59,010 bases of DNA from an uncultured Synergistales bacterium (GCA_905233725.1 CAJOEM010000020.1:1-59010); one strand, 5' to 3'. Positions 26,762-35,599 are shown, counted from the stretch's first letter. Notes: generated from the sequence alone by a model not told the origin. Program-made: numbers and translations.

Positions 26762-28204
26762 TTGGCAAGAAATATCACACCAAGAAGCGAAAATTATTCT
26801 CAATGGTATCTCGACGTAATCAAGGCTGCTGAACTCGCGGATTACGCACCAGTTCGTGGCTGCATGGTCATTCGTCCGACGGGCTACTCAATCTGGGAAA
26901 ATATCCAGGCGAAACTCGATCTCGAATTTAAAAAAACTGGTCACGTAAACGCTTATTTCCCGTTATTAATCCCGAACTCGTTCCTGCAAAAAGAAGCCGA
27001 ACACGTCGAAGGATTCGCTCCAGAATGCGCAATGGTCACTCACGCAGGCGGTGAAGAACTCGAAGAACCGTTTGCTGTGCGTCCAACGTCTGAAACTGTA
27101 ATCGGTCACATGTACTCAAAATGGATTCAATCCTGGCGAGATTTACCCGTTCTGATCAATCAATGGTGCAACGTCATGCGCTGGGAAAAACGCCCCAGAT
27201 TATTCCTGCGCACGAGTGAATTTCTATGGCAGGAAGGTCACACAGCTCACGCAACTGAAGCCGAAGCTCGCGAAGAAACTCTCAAGATGCTAAACGTTTA
27301 CAGGAAAGTTTTCGAGAACGAGTTAGCCCTGCCCGTGATTGCCGGCGAAAAAACTGCGGGTGAAAGATTCCCCGGTGCTGTTGACACTTACACGTGTGAA
27401 GCAATGATGAGCGATACAAAAGCATTACAGGCTGGCACAAGTCATTTCCTGGGACAGAATTTCGCAAAAGCTTTCGAGATTCAATTCCAGAACAAATCCG
27501 GCGAACTCGAATATTGCTACACAACGAGCTGGGGTGTCTCGACAAGATCAATCGGCGCTGTAATCATGACACACTCAGACGATGACGGACTGATTTTGCC
27601 GCCAAGAATCGCTCCGGTGAAAGTCGTGATTCTGCCAATATCTCGCGACGAAAATACCGCAGAAAATATTTTGCTGCCCAAAGCTAAAGAACTCGCTGAG
27701 AAATTAAACGCTGCTCTCGGAGGTCTGTGCGTGAAAGTTGACACGGAATTTCACATGAGACCAGGCGACAGATTCTTCTCGCATATTCAGAAAGGCGTTC
27801 CGTTGAGACTCGAACTTGGTGAAAAAGATTTACAGGCTGGCACAGTCAGATTCGTTCGACGCGATACCGGCGAGAAATTCGACGTGAATAACGCAAACGT
27901 AATCCCAGAAGTTACGAAGACTCTTGATGACATTCAAGCGAACTTATTCACACGCGCGAAAAATTTCCGTGACGCTAATACTCACGACGCAGAAACTTAC
28001 GACGAGTTCAAGCAAATTATCTCAGAGAAAGGCGGCTTTGTCCGGGCATATTTCGCAGGAACTCCCGACGATGAAGTGCGAATCCGCGAAGAAACAGGCG
28101 CAACTCCCAGATGCATTCCTGAGTCCGATGCCGGCAAAACTGGCAAATGCTTCCTGACTGGCAATAATAACGCGAGATTGACGATTTTTGCGAAAGCGTA
28201 TTAG
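26762..28204 (+). CDS. proS: prolyl-tRNA synthetase, type 3 (archaeal/eukaryotic-like, no editing insert)
   Basis: Class II synthetase charging tRNA-Pro. It begins ITPRSENYSQWYLDVIKAAELADY with RGCMVIRPTGYSIWE and has PFAVRPTSETVIG, RWEKRPRLFLRTSEFLWQEGHTAH (motif 2 region) and GVSTRSIGAVIMTHSDDDGL (motif 3). The compact catalytic core lacks the INS editing domain between motifs 2 and 3, and the protein ends in a short zinc-type C-terminal domain finishing KAY, as in type 3 ProRS. Length 480 is normal. TTG 26762 follows AGGAGG by 11 bases. comB begins three bases after its stop, so they are co-transcribed. Confidence 0.95.
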   Translation: MARNITPRSENYSQWYLDVIKAAELADYAPVRGCMVIRPTGYSIWENIQAKLDLEFKKTGHVNAYFPLLIPNSFLQKEAEHVEGFAPECAMVTHAGGEELEEPFAVRPTSETVIGHMYSKWIQSWRDLPVLINQWCNVMRWEKRPRLFLRTSEFLWQEGHTAHATEAEAREETLKMLNVYRKVFENELALPVIAGEKTAGERFPGAVDTYTCEAMMSDTKALQAGTSHFLGQNFAKAFEIQFQNKSGELEYCYTTSWGVSTRSIGAVIMTHSDDDGLILPPRIAPVKVVILPISRDENTAENILLPKAKELAEKLNAALGGLCVKVDTEFHMRPGDRFFSHIQKGVPLRLELGEKDLQAGTVRFVRRDTGEKFDVNNANVIPEVTKTLDDIQANLFTRAKNFRDANTHDAETYDEFKQIISEKGGFVRAYFAGTPDDEVRIREETGATPRCIPESDAGKTGKCFLTGNNNARLTIFAKAY

Positions 28205-28207
28205 CTC

Positions 28208-29179
28208 ATGAATTACGAAATTAACGTGATATTTTCATGCGGCGTAGAAGCGTTTTTACCCGCAGTTGACGTGTGGCTCGTGGTCGATGTACTGCGCGCC
28301 ACTTCTGTTATTACGCGATGGTTCGAGATCGGCGGCGCTGAGTTATTCCCAGTGAAATCTACAGATGAAGCTCGTGAATTAACGCGAACTTTCAAAAATT
28401 CCGCACGCAATCCGATCCTGATGGGCGAAGTAAACGGCATTCCTCCTGAAGGCTTCGATCTTGGAAATTCCCCGTCAGATTTGAATCCCTCGAACGTAAA
28501 ATCACACGATTGCGCAGTCATGTCTACAACTAACGGAACTGTCGCGCTAAACGAGGCTGCTTCAACTGGCAGTCCAGTAATTGCTGCGAGTTTGCGGAAT
28601 TATTCTGCGGCTCTGGATCACGCGTTGACTTTTGGATCTAAAATCGGCATCATGTGCAGTGGGCGAAAACGCTCTCCGAGTTGGGACGATACGCTGTGTG
28701 CCGGTGCAATTATAAAGCGCTTGCAGGAATTGCTCGCTCAGAAAAATCTCGATGACCCCGAACACACTCGAAAAATTTTCATGTCCGACAGCGCGAAAAT
28801 CTCGTTGCTGGTCTGGGAAAGCGGCGAATCAAATTTGCTCACCTGCATAAAACGATCCGAACACGCAATTTATCTCGAACGAATCGGCTATGCGAATGAC
28901 CTGGAATTTTGCTGCCAACTAGACGCTGCAACAGTTGTGCCGATGCTGTTCACCGACGAACGCGGGCGAAATTTCCTGAAATCCGTCTCTGGAAACGCGA
29001 ATCCCTACCGAAAATCCCAAATACAAAACTCAATCGCAAATTCCAATCCCAATTCAAATTCTAATCCCAATCCCGAGAACTCCAATCTCAAATTCGAGGA
29101 ACTCCTGACCTACACAAAATCCACGACTGCTAAACCCGAAAATTATTTTTTCATAAACAAGGGCAAAAACAAGAAATAA
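28208..29179 (+). CDS. comB: 2-phosphosulfolactate phosphatase family protein (ComB)
   Basis: Resembles the ComB family of Mg2+-dependent phosphatases, which dephosphorylate 2-phosphosulfolactate in archaeal coenzyme M synthesis; many bacterial members have no known substrate. Signatures: WLVVDVLRATSVIT, MGEVNGIPPEGFDLGNSP, MSTTNGTVAL and GAIIKRL. The core ends near residue 255. The remaining ~70 residues include an Asn/Ser/Pro repeat (NSNPNSNSNPNPENSN) coded by imperfect 6-bp units and look like a disordered extension not expected for the family. No other coenzyme M or sulfolactate gene is nearby. larC follows after 21 bases. Confidence 0.82.
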   Translation: MNYEINVIFSCGVEAFLPAVDVWLVVDVLRATSVITRWFEIGGAELFPVKSTDEARELTRTFKNSARNPILMGEVNGIPPEGFDLGNSPSDLNPSNVKSHDCAVMSTTNGTVALNEAASTGSPVIAASLRNYSAALDHALTFGSKIGIMCSGRKRSPSWDDTLCAGAIIKRLQELLAQKNLDDPEHTRKIFMSDSAKISLLVWESGESNLLTCIKRSEHAIYLERIGYANDLEFCCQLDAATVVPMLFTDERGRNFLKSVSGNANPYRKSQIQNSIANSNPNSNSNPNPENSNLKFEELLTYTKSTTAKPENYFFINKGKNKK

Positions 29180-29200
29180 AAAATTAGGAGCTGTATTCAC

Positions 29201-30436
29201 ATGAAAACGTTATATCTCGATTGTTTCGCAGGAATCGCCGGAGACATGTTCATCGGTGCATTGCTGAACTTCGTACCAAAGGAAATCCTGATAAACTCGC
29301 TCAGGAAAATTCACGGACTCGATCCCGATGAATACGAACTCATAATCGAACGCGTCACGAGAAATTCTATATGCGGCATAAATTTCGACGTAAAATTACA
29401 CGAACACTCACACGATTCACATCACGAACATGATCATGATCATAATCACAAACACGAACACGAACACAGGCATCTATCCGACATAGAACACATGATCTCT
29501 TCAAGCGATTTGCCATTGCGAGTTAAGCGCGAATCTCTCAGAGCATTCTCGATCCTGGCTGAAGCTGAGGCGAACGTTCACGGCACAACTCCCGACAAAA
29601 TACACTTTCACGAAGTCGGCGCAGTTGATTCAATCATTGACATAATCGGCGCATTCGTGTTAATCGACGCTATGAATTATCCCAGAATTTTGTGTTCACC
29701 GGTCAACGTCGGTCACGGAACTGTCAAGTGTGCTCACGGAATTTTGCCAGTACCAGCTCCTGCTACAGAATTTTTGCTGCGAGGCATTCCGGTTTTCTCA
29801 GATCCTGACTCAGAACCAATGGAACGAACAACTCCAACAGGCGCGTTACTCGTGAAAATTTTGGCTGACGGCTTCTCGAGCGTGCCTGCAGGGAAAATTC
29901 TTGACTCCGGCTTCGGCTTCGGAAATCGCGAATCAAAAAATATACCCAATGCGCTGCGTGCGCTGTTAATCGACTCAGAAATCGAAAATTCTGACGGGCT
30001 TGTTCACGAGAAATTAGCTCTGCTCGAATGCAACATTGACGACATGAACCCACAGGACTACGAAATATCAATCGAGAAATTATTCCGGGCGAAAGCTCTT
30101 GACGTGTGGCTAGAAAATATCGCGATGAAAAAGAATCGTCCCGGCGTGAAATTATGCTGCCTCGCAAATCCTGACGATACGAAGAAATTCTGCAAAATCA
30201 TTCTCGAGAACACAACGTCACAGGGTGTGCGCATACATGAACTCGAACGAATGCGCCTGAACTGGAAAATCGAGCGCGTGAAATTCTCACTCGGGGAAAT
30301 CGACGTTAAATGCGCGTATTTGGGCGAGAAATTGCTGCGACGAACTCCGGAATATGACGACTTGAAAAATCTTGCGGAAAAAAATAATCTCACGATTCAG
30401 GAATTGCGAAAAATATTTGCCCGGGAAATATCATGA
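29201..30436 (+). CDS. larC: nickel insertion protein LarC (nickel-pincer cofactor biosynthesis)
   Basis: CTP-dependent nickel insertase that completes the nickel-pincer cofactor of lactate racemase (LarA) and related enzymes. It opens with LYLDCFAGIAGDMFIGAL and contains a metal-gathering His-rich loop at about 67-92 (alternating His, Glu and Asp), KIHFHEVGAVDSIIDIIGA, CSPVNVGHGTVKCAHGILPVPAPAT and ERTTPTGALL. LarC of Lactobacillus needs a programmed frameshift, but here the gene is one frame of 411 residues. No larA, larB or larE lies in the window, so partner genes must be elsewhere if the pathway is complete. Its stop overlaps the next ATG (ATGA). Confidence 0.92.
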   Translation: MKTLYLDCFAGIAGDMFIGALLNFVPKEILINSLRKIHGLDPDEYELIIERVTRNSICGINFDVKLHEHSHDSHHEHDHDHNHKHEHEHRHLSDIEHMISSSDLPLRVKRESLRAFSILAEAEANVHGTTPDKIHFHEVGAVDSIIDIIGAFVLIDAMNYPRILCSPVNVGHGTVKCAHGILPVPAPATEFLLRGIPVFSDPDSEPMERTTPTGALLVKILADGFSSVPAGKILDSGFGFGNRESKNIPNALRALLIDSEIENSDGLVHEKLALLECNIDDMNPQDYEISIEKLFRAKALDVWLENIAMKKNRPGVKLCCLANPDDTKKFCKIILENTTSQGVRIHELERMRLNWKIERVKFSLGEIDVKCAYLGEKLLRRTPEYDDLKNLAEKNNLTIQELRKIFAREIS

Positions 30437-30930
30437 TCAGCAAAAGCAAAATCCTAAAATTTCTGGTTATATTAGCAATATTTTTTACGGCTGCAGCTTC
30501 AGGGGAAATTCGGGAATTTGAGAACTTGAGCGTGAATGTACCGGAGAATTGGCACGTGTCACAAAGCGATTCCACTGTCGAAATCATCGCGGATAATCAC
30601 TCAGCGTCGATTCAAATCACAATCTCAGAACTCGGCGAAGATTCTCTCGAGACAATCGCGAAAAATTTCTCGGAATCACACGAAGGCACTCAACCGGAAC
30701 TTGACGAAGATGGCGACTACACATTTACGTTCGCAAACTCCAGCGTAATTTTCACGGCGGACGATGAGAAATATTGCATGTTCGTTATCACAAGCGATCC
30801 AGAAGCCGAATCTCAAACAGATTCAGATGACGTTGGCGCAATTCTAGACTCGCTCGTACTCAAGAAACCAGAATTTGAACTCGAAGCTGAACTCGAACTC
30901 GAAGCAGATTCCGAATCAGATCCCGAATAA
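30433..30930 (+). CDS. small secreted protein of unknown function
   Basis: A 165-residue protein with a signal peptide (ILKFLVILAIFFTAAASG) and a compact beta-rich domain (about 25-135, ENLSVNVPENWHVSQSDSTV and ADDEKYCMFVITSDPE). It ends in an acidic tail of Glu/Leu/Ala and Ser/Glu/Asp repeats. The pattern VPENWHV recalls PsbP-like or DUF1795-type small domains, but I cannot assign it. It is coupled to larC by overlapping stop and start. Its 3' half and terminator are duplicated downstream (31147-31320). Confidence 0.65.
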   Translation: MISKSKILKFLVILAIFFTAAASGEIREFENLSVNVPENWHVSQSDSTVEIIADNHSASIQITISELGEDSLETIAKNFSESHEGTQPELDEDGDYTFTFANSSVIFTADDEKYCMFVITSDPEAESQTDSDDVGAILDSLVLKKPEFELEAELELEADSESDPE

Positions 30931-30933
30931 AAA

Positions 30934-30967
30934 ACACCCCTGAGATATTTCACTCGGGGGTATTTTT
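30934..30967. terminator. terminator copy 1, usable in both directions
   Basis: CCCCTGAG pairs with CTCGGGGG around ATATTTCA. It is flanked by A residues on the left and T residues on the right, so it works for the secreted-protein gene and for reverse transcription. Confidence 0.85.
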
Positions 30968-31091
30968 TCGCAAGTTACTAATATAAGCCGCTATGTTTCG
31001 TGCCGATTCCGAAAATTTGCAGCGACGTTTCCATCAGTTCGTTCTGAGATTTCACAAGAAGCAGATTCAGAATCAGATTCAGAATAAAAAA

Positions 31092-31125
31092 ACACCCCTG
31101 AGATATTTCACTCGGGGGTATTTTT
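31092..31125. terminator. terminator copy 2 within the duplicated block
   Basis: Same stem and loop as copy 1, with A and T runs on both sides. It lies between fragments of the duplicated gene ends. Confidence 0.8.
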
Positions 31126-31322
31126 TCGCAAGTTGCTAATATAAGCCGCAGCGTAATTTTCACGGCAGACGATGAGAAATATTGCATGTTCGTTATCACA
31201 AGCGATCCAGAAGCCGAATCTCAATCTGATTCCGATGACATTGGCGCAATTCTAGACTCGCTCGTACTTAAGAAACCAGAATTTGAACTCGAAGCAGATT
31301 CCGAATCAGATCCAGAATAAAA

Positions 31323-31358
31323 AACACCCCTGAGATATTTCACTCGGGGGCATTTTTT
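31323..31358. terminator. terminator copy 3, serving the minus-strand small gene
   Basis: Same stem as copies 1 and 2, one base changed after the 3' arm. It directly follows the stop of the intact small gene on the minus strand. Confidence 0.85.
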
Positions 31359-31367
31359 CGCAAGTTA

Positions 31368-31592
31368 CTAATATAAGCCGCTATGTTTCGTGCCGATTCC
31401 GAAAATTTGCAGCGACGTTTCCATCAGTTCGTTCTGAGATTTCACAAGAACCATCGACGCAGCAGCAATACTCATCGGGTCAGCGCCACTCTCGGCGATT
31501 TTTGCACCGGCAGCGTTCGCAGCATTCAGTGACGACTGCATCATGTCCAAGCCGCTCTTTCCCAAAGAATCGTAACTGTTCAGACTTATCAT
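31368..31592 (-). CDS. small protein, possibly YjfB/motility-like, function unknown
   Basis: A 74-residue protein: Met/Ser-rich helical N-terminus (SYDSLGKSGLDMMQSSLNAA), a middle helix SIAAASMVLVKSQNELMETSL, and the end IFGIGTKHSGLY. It has no signal peptide or membrane helix. The size and the alternating helical pattern recall small motility-associated proteins such as YjfB, but this is a weak resemblance. ATG 31592 was chosen because AAGGAGG sits eight bases upstream; GTG 31601 would overlap that site. Its last ~30 codons also exist as a duplicated fragment at 30969-31060. Confidence 0.6.
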   Translation of the reverse strand: MISLNSYDSLGKSGLDMMQSSLNAANAAGAKIAESGADPMSIAAASMVLVKSQNELMETSLQIFGIGTKHSGLY

Positions 31593-31625
31593 GATAGACA
31601 CCTCCTTCGTGAGAATTATATTACA

Positions 31626-33392
31626 TCATTCGGCGCGAATTTCCGAAATTTGAATATTCTTCGCAAATTCCGACATCGTGAAAAATTTCTCAAGAACTCT
31701 GCGCACAACTGACAAATCTTTCGCATCGACCGTTAATTTGCCGTTCGCATCATCCATCGCAAATAATCCAAATTCCTCAAATTCCCGCGAGATAATCTCA
31801 CGCTGATTCGCATCATTCACAAGCATCTCAACTGAAATTCCAAACGGCGGCAGAGATAATTCCGAACGCGTAGACAGCTCGTCCTCCAGAAATTTCCCGT
31901 AGCCTCGCAAAATCTCCGAAGCAAAATTCAGGTTCTTCCCGCGAGCTTGTATCAGGACAGTTCGCTCACAATTCCTTCCGCGCCAGTACGAGTCCCAAAT
32001 CAGCCGGAGAATATTCACACGCGTATCATAGCCCCAACGCCGCAACTCATCGTCAAGATTCAGCCACGCAATCATGCTAATCGAATGCGAATCACAAAAT
32101 TTCAGCAGCGCACTCGTCCCAAGAATTACGCAGGGTTTCGACAGCGCGAGTTTTCTGCCGGAGAATAATTTCACGTTGTCGAAATATTTCGCAGCAATCT
32201 TCAACAAAGCCTCAAGTCCGGGACGCTTTCCCAAGAGAAACTCACTGCCGCAATGTTCGCACTTATCCGGAAATTCGCGTTTCCTGCCGCAGCTCACGCA
32301 CTTCAACGAGCCATTCACACTGCGCAAAATTCCGCCGCAAAATTCGCAGACCAAACTCACACCACAACGTTCACAGAAAATTTCGCCAGCCTCGCCGATT
32401 CTGTCCCAAATCCAAAGCACGTGATGACCAGCCGCAAGTTCACGATTTGTTCGCTCAAGCAACGAGTATGTCAGCAAGATTTCGCCGTCTATGCCACGTT
32501 CGGATTCTTTGAACGAATAATCAGAATCAACCGTTACGAAAAATCTGCGGTCGGGTAAATATTTTCGCGAGTTTGAATCCGGATTTTTGCCGAAATATTT
32601 TCGCGAGTATGTTTTTAACGATGGCATGCGTCCAGTCAGGATTAATTCGCAGCCAAGTAACAATGCGCGTTTGCCTGCCAAAGTTCGGGCTGAAATTCTG
32701 GGTTTTCGCTGGAAAAAATACGCTGGGTTAGCTTCGTCCTCAACAATTATTTTCTCGGGTCTGAACGGTGCAAAAACCGCTGATTGAGAGCCAATCACAA
32801 TGCGAAATTCTCCGGCGTAAATTCGCTGCCAGTTTTCCCAGGATTTCTTGCTGGTCTCGGGTTTCAGAAATATCGCTTCATCGCGCAAATTCTCGGGCAA
32901 TCGTTCGTAAAAATCACTCGCAGAATCTTTCAGGGCGAATAGCAGCAAAACTTTCCCCGAAGCCAGCTCCCGAAGCAAAAATTCCTCGCGTTCAGAATCA
33001 TTCGGGCAGAAAAAATCGCGCTCACGAAAATTTTTACTCGCAGCAACTTCCGGATTCGCATGCAAATTTTCACCAGCCAGAAATTTCTCTGGCAGAATCT
33101 TTTTCAAAGCCAGTCCCGTTCCGCACAGATAAACTTTCCCGAGCCACAACGCCAGCTCCCACAAATCCGACGGCATCACACATTTGCCATTGTCTAAAAC
33201 TTGCGAGATATTTTTAACTTTGACATTCTTAGGCAGAATCTTTTTCTGAGAATCATCATTCACAAAGCCAACGCACTTAGCTCTGCCCAACGGAACAAGA
33301 ACTCGCGCGCCATTTTCCGGCACAAAATGCGAATCGCAATCATAAATCAGCGGCTCCCACCACGGTCTCAGAAGCGTAACTTTAACCAGCAA
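31626..33392 (-). CDS. priA: PriA-like primosomal protein lacking helicase motifs
   Basis: PriA reloads the replicative helicase at stalled forks. This 588-residue protein (usual ~730) keeps the N-terminal DNA-binding part (VPLGRAKCVGFV), the zinc-binding cysteines in four pairs (CERC, CEFC, CVSC, CEHC, about residues 335-395) and the C-terminal LPPFGISV segment. The helicase signatures are degraded. Where GVTGSGKT should be there is LLRELASGKVLLLF, the DEEH box reads EDEAN, and the motif III SATPS position reads TGRMPS. ATPase activity is therefore unlikely, but DNA and PriB/DnaT-type docking roles may remain. It overlaps coaBC by 11 bases in the order rpoZ-coaBC-priA. Confidence 0.88.
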   Translation of the reverse strand: MLVKVTLLRPWWEPLIYDCDSHFVPENGARVLVPLGRAKCVGFVNDDSQKKILPKNVKVKNISQVLDNGKCVMPSDLWELALWLGKVYLCGTGLALKKILPEKFLAGENLHANPEVAASKNFRERDFFCPNDSEREEFLLRELASGKVLLLFALKDSASDFYERLPENLRDEAIFLKPETSKKSWENWQRIYAGEFRIVIGSQSAVFAPFRPEKIIVEDEANPAYFFQRKPRISARTLAGKRALLLGCELILTGRMPSLKTYSRKYFGKNPDSNSRKYLPDRRFFVTVDSDYSFKESERGIDGEILLTYSLLERTNRELAAGHHVLWIWDRIGEAGEIFCERCGVSLVCEFCGGILRSVNGSLKCVSCGRKREFPDKCEHCGSEFLLGKRPGLEALLKIAAKYFDNVKLFSGRKLALSKPCVILGTSALLKFCDSHSISMIAWLNLDDELRRWGYDTRVNILRLIWDSYWRGRNCERTVLIQARGKNLNFASEILRGYGKFLEDELSTRSELSLPPFGISVEMLVNDANQREIISREFEEFGLFAMDDANGKLTVDAKDLSVVRRVLEKFFTMSEFAKNIQISEIRAE

Positions 33393-34638
33393 TTTCAGTC
33401 AAGTAATCCCAGATTTCGAGGCTAATTTCGTCCTTGAATCCGGAAAATATTCTCTCGGGCGTAGTCGGCTCTTTCGCAATTAATCGCAGCGTGTTTGTGT
33501 CAACTGCAAAACCGGAATCTTTCGCACTGACATCGTTCGCAAGAATATAATCCAGATTTTTCCGCAGCAATTTCTCGCGCGCATTTTTTCGCAGATCGTC
33601 CGTCTCAGCAGCAAAGCCGATTAGAATCTGATTTTTGCGTTTACGTTTGCCGATTTCCGCAGCTATATCAGGATTCTGAATTAATTCCAGATTCATGACT
33701 TCACGATTTTGCCGCTTGATTTTTCGCTCCGAGATTTCCCGCGCACGATAATCACCTACAGCAGCAGCCTTCACGATGTAATCATAATTTTCCAGCTCAC
33801 ACGTCACAGCTTCAAGCATGTCCAACGCACTAACAACTCGCTGAACTTTCAATCCGTACAGATCTAAATCATGATTCGCTGCACCGAGAATTATTTTCAC
33901 GTCCGCACCCATCAGCCAAGCCGCACGTCCGAATGCGACTCCCATTTTGCCGGAACTCGGATTAGAAATGAATCGCACTGGATCTAAAAATTCCTGAGTA
34001 GCTCCAGCCGTGACAAGAACTCGCTTCCCCAGCAATTTGTGATTGTGATCCGAATTCAGCAATCTGCAAATCTCGTGGAAAATTTCGCCGGGTTCGGGCA
34101 TTCGACCTTTTCCCGAAACTCCGCACGCTAATTCGCCAAATTCCGGGTCAATTATCACGAAGCCTCTGTCCGATAATATGCGCAAATTCTCACGTGTCGC
34201 AGGATTTTCGAACATGTTTTCGTTCATTGCCGGAAAAATCATCACGTGTGAATTATCATTCTTCGCCAAAACCGCAGCACTCAGCAAATCATCAGCGTAT
34301 CCGTGAGCAATTTTCGCAATCGTATTCGCACTGCACGGAGCTATAACGATAATTTCGCAATCACGAGACAAATTCACGTGAGGGATCTTGAAGCCTGAAT
34401 CGTCAGCAAGAAAATCATCATCGCGCCAGACCTGTTTGCCTGAGAGCGTTGATAATGCCAGCGGTGTCACGAATTTCTCGGCAGCCCGTGTGAGAATTAT
34501 CTCGAGATTCACGTCAGCTTTCCGCAATAATCTGACCAGATTCGGGATTTTATACGCAGCAATTCCGCCGCTTATGCCCAGAAGTACCCTGCGATTTTGA
34601 AAAATTTTCATCTCAGATATTTCAGACATTTCAGACAT
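33382..34638 (-). CDS. coaBC: bifunctional phosphopantothenoylcysteine decarboxylase/synthetase
   Basis: Carries out two coenzyme A steps: CTP-dependent joining of 4'-phosphopantothenate with cysteine, and FMN-dependent decarboxylation. The N-terminal CoaC domain shows LLGISGGIAAYK, the catalytic His in IPHVNLSRDCE, APCSANTIAKIAHG and PAMNENMF. The CoaB domain starts near residue 205 with LVTAGATQEFLDPVRFISNPSSGKMG and has KAAAVGDYR and GFAAETDD. Length 418 is typical. Two starts are possible: ATG 34638, overlapping the rpoZ end, or ATG 34608 giving MKIFQNRRVLLG. The codons between them are 9-bp repeats (ATGTCTGAA). Confidence 0.95.
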   Translation of the reverse strand: MSEMSEISEMKIFQNRRVLLGISGGIAAYKIPNLVRLLRKADVNLEIILTRAAEKFVTPLALSTLSGKQVWRDDDFLADDSGFKIPHVNLSRDCEIIVIAPCSANTIAKIAHGYADDLLSAAVLAKNDNSHVMIFPAMNENMFENPATRENLRILSDRGFVIIDPEFGELACGVSGKGRMPEPGEIFHEICRLLNSDHNHKLLGKRVLVTAGATQEFLDPVRFISNPSSGKMGVAFGRAAWLMGADVKIILGAANHDLDLYGLKVQRVVSALDMLEAVTCELENYDYIVKAAAVGDYRAREISERKIKRQNREVMNLELIQNPDIAAEIGKRKRKNQILIGFAAETDDLRKNAREKLLRKNLDYILANDVSAKDSGFAVDTNTLRLIAKEPTTPERIFSGFKDEISLEIWDYLTEIAG

Positions 34639-34840
34639 TCAGCAATTTTGACAATATATCCTCGCCTTCTTCGACTTCGTGCAAGACGTTTGAGATATAG
34701 CGTTCGTTTGAAGTACTTCTGTCCAGAAACGAAAATTCCTCACTTTCCTGACGAGCTTTTGCAGCAATTTCGGCTGTGATTTTGTACTTGTTATCCGTTC
34801 CGAGTTTTTCGGACAGCCATTCGAGATCATAAAATTTCAC
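34631..34840 (-). CDS. rpoZ: RNA polymerase omega subunit (divergent)
   Basis: A 69-residue protein starting VKFYDLEWLSEKLGTDNKYKI. KYKITAEIAAKARQE matches the core of omega (KYxLvxxAAKRAR), and the later NVLHEVEEGED matches the AlxEIxEGKI part. It helps assemble and stabilise RNA polymerase through the beta-prime subunit. It is more divergent than usual, but its position just upstream of coaBC and priA matches the common gmk-rpoZ-coaBC-priA order and supports the call. GTG 34840 follows AAAGGAG by 11 bases. Confidence 0.75.
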   Translation of the reverse strand: MKFYDLEWLSEKLGTDNKYKITAEIAAKARQESEEFSFLDRSTSNERYISNVLHEVEEGEDILSKLLNV

Positions 34841-34986
34841 GACTAATCTAACTCCTTTCGCATTAATTCGCAAAAATTCATAAGCTATTTATTCTAGCAC
34901 GAAAAAATCTCCCGAACTATCAATCAATTTATTTTGATAATTCAGGAGAACTTGTGATTTGCAAGAAGTTTTTGAATCCTGCGTTA

Positions 34987-35445
34987 TTATTTCGCGTTAT
35001 CTGCCTCAGCTTGTGGCTTTTGCAATTCCTGGAACTTCGCGAGTTTCTCAAGTCTGTCTACGAATCTCCAAGTATTGATTTCGTTCTCAAGTTTCTGGAT
35101 AGCCTCGAATTTTTCAAGAGCCTGAGTTTTGTTTATTTCTTTCGCTGACAGGAGCATGTCCAGATCGATTCGCATTTTCCGAACTTCAGCAAATTTCGCC
35201 TTAATCTCGTCAGGGATCTCTCGCGCAAGTCCATTAAATCTCCCATTGAATCTTCCGAAGCCGTCTCTGCCACCGCAACGCATTTCCTGTCTTGGCTGTC
35301 TGCATCTGAAATCCTGAGCTTCAAATCCGCGAGAAAACTCTGGTGAGAAATCTGAGCCGAAACCTCTGCGTCCTCTAGCGAATGCCAGTGAACAAGAACA
35401 CACTACTACACTTACGACTATTAATAATACTAACGCTTTTTTCAT
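34987..35445 (-). CDS. Spy/CpxP-like periplasmic protein
   Basis: A 152-residue exported protein with signal peptide ALVLLIVVSVVVCSCSLAFA, an Arg/Gly/Phe-rich mature start (RGRRGFGS, then FGRFNGRFNG), and a helical C-terminal half (EIPDEIKAKFAEVRKMRIDLDMLLSAKEI) resembling Spy/CpxP or other LTXXQ-type helical periplasmic proteins. Those proteins act as periplasmic chaperones or feedback sensors for two-component systems. It is transcribed away from a response regulator and kinase pair, as cpxP is from cpxRA, which supports a regulatory link. GAAAGG precedes the ATG. The LTXXQ motif itself is not clear, so the family call is tentative. Confidence 0.6.
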   Translation of the reverse strand: MKKALVLLIVVSVVVCSCSLAFARGRRGFGSDFSPEFSRGFEAQDFRCRQPRQEMRCGGRDGFGRFNGRFNGLAREIPDEIKAKFAEVRKMRIDLDMLLSAKEINKTQALEKFEAIQKLENEINTWRFVDRLEKLAKFQELQKPQAEADNAK

Positions 35446-35599
35446 GATTAATTAACACCTTTCGTTTGTAATTTTTTCTCAATCGGCGTAACCCTGATTG
35501 GATGCTGGTAGAATAACAATCAAATATGAATTTCGCGTGAATTTATTGCGAATATTACGTGAAAATTTTTATGTTTATGTTCGGGAGGCAATTTGTGAA

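Larger units (their letters stand above)
30742..31460. repeat. nested duplications of a convergent gene junction (3' end / terminator / 3' end)
   Basis: Write X for the end of the secreted-protein gene, T for the terminator and Y for the reversed end of the small gene at 31368. The order is X1 (30742-30930), T1, Y1 (30969-31060, ~92 bases), X2 (31061-31090, ~30 bases), T2, Y2 (~20 bases to 31146), X3 (31147-31320), T3, then Y3, the intact small gene. Copies differ by several substitutions and X3 lacks 18 bases of the acidic-tail repeat, so the events are not recent. An open frame at 30978-31199 (minus) is only a by-product. The outer copies keep both genes intact. Confidence 0.9.

Noticed and set aside
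29400-29475. Repeated CACGAACAC units as a CRISPR-like or satellite array
   Set aside because: They are in frame within larC and code for the His-rich metal loop expected in LarC proteins.
30978-31199. An open frame of 73 codons on the minus strand, looking like a second version of the small protein
   Set aside because: Its N-terminal part is antisense to terminator and duplicated tail sequence. It is a by-product of the duplications, with no ribosome site.
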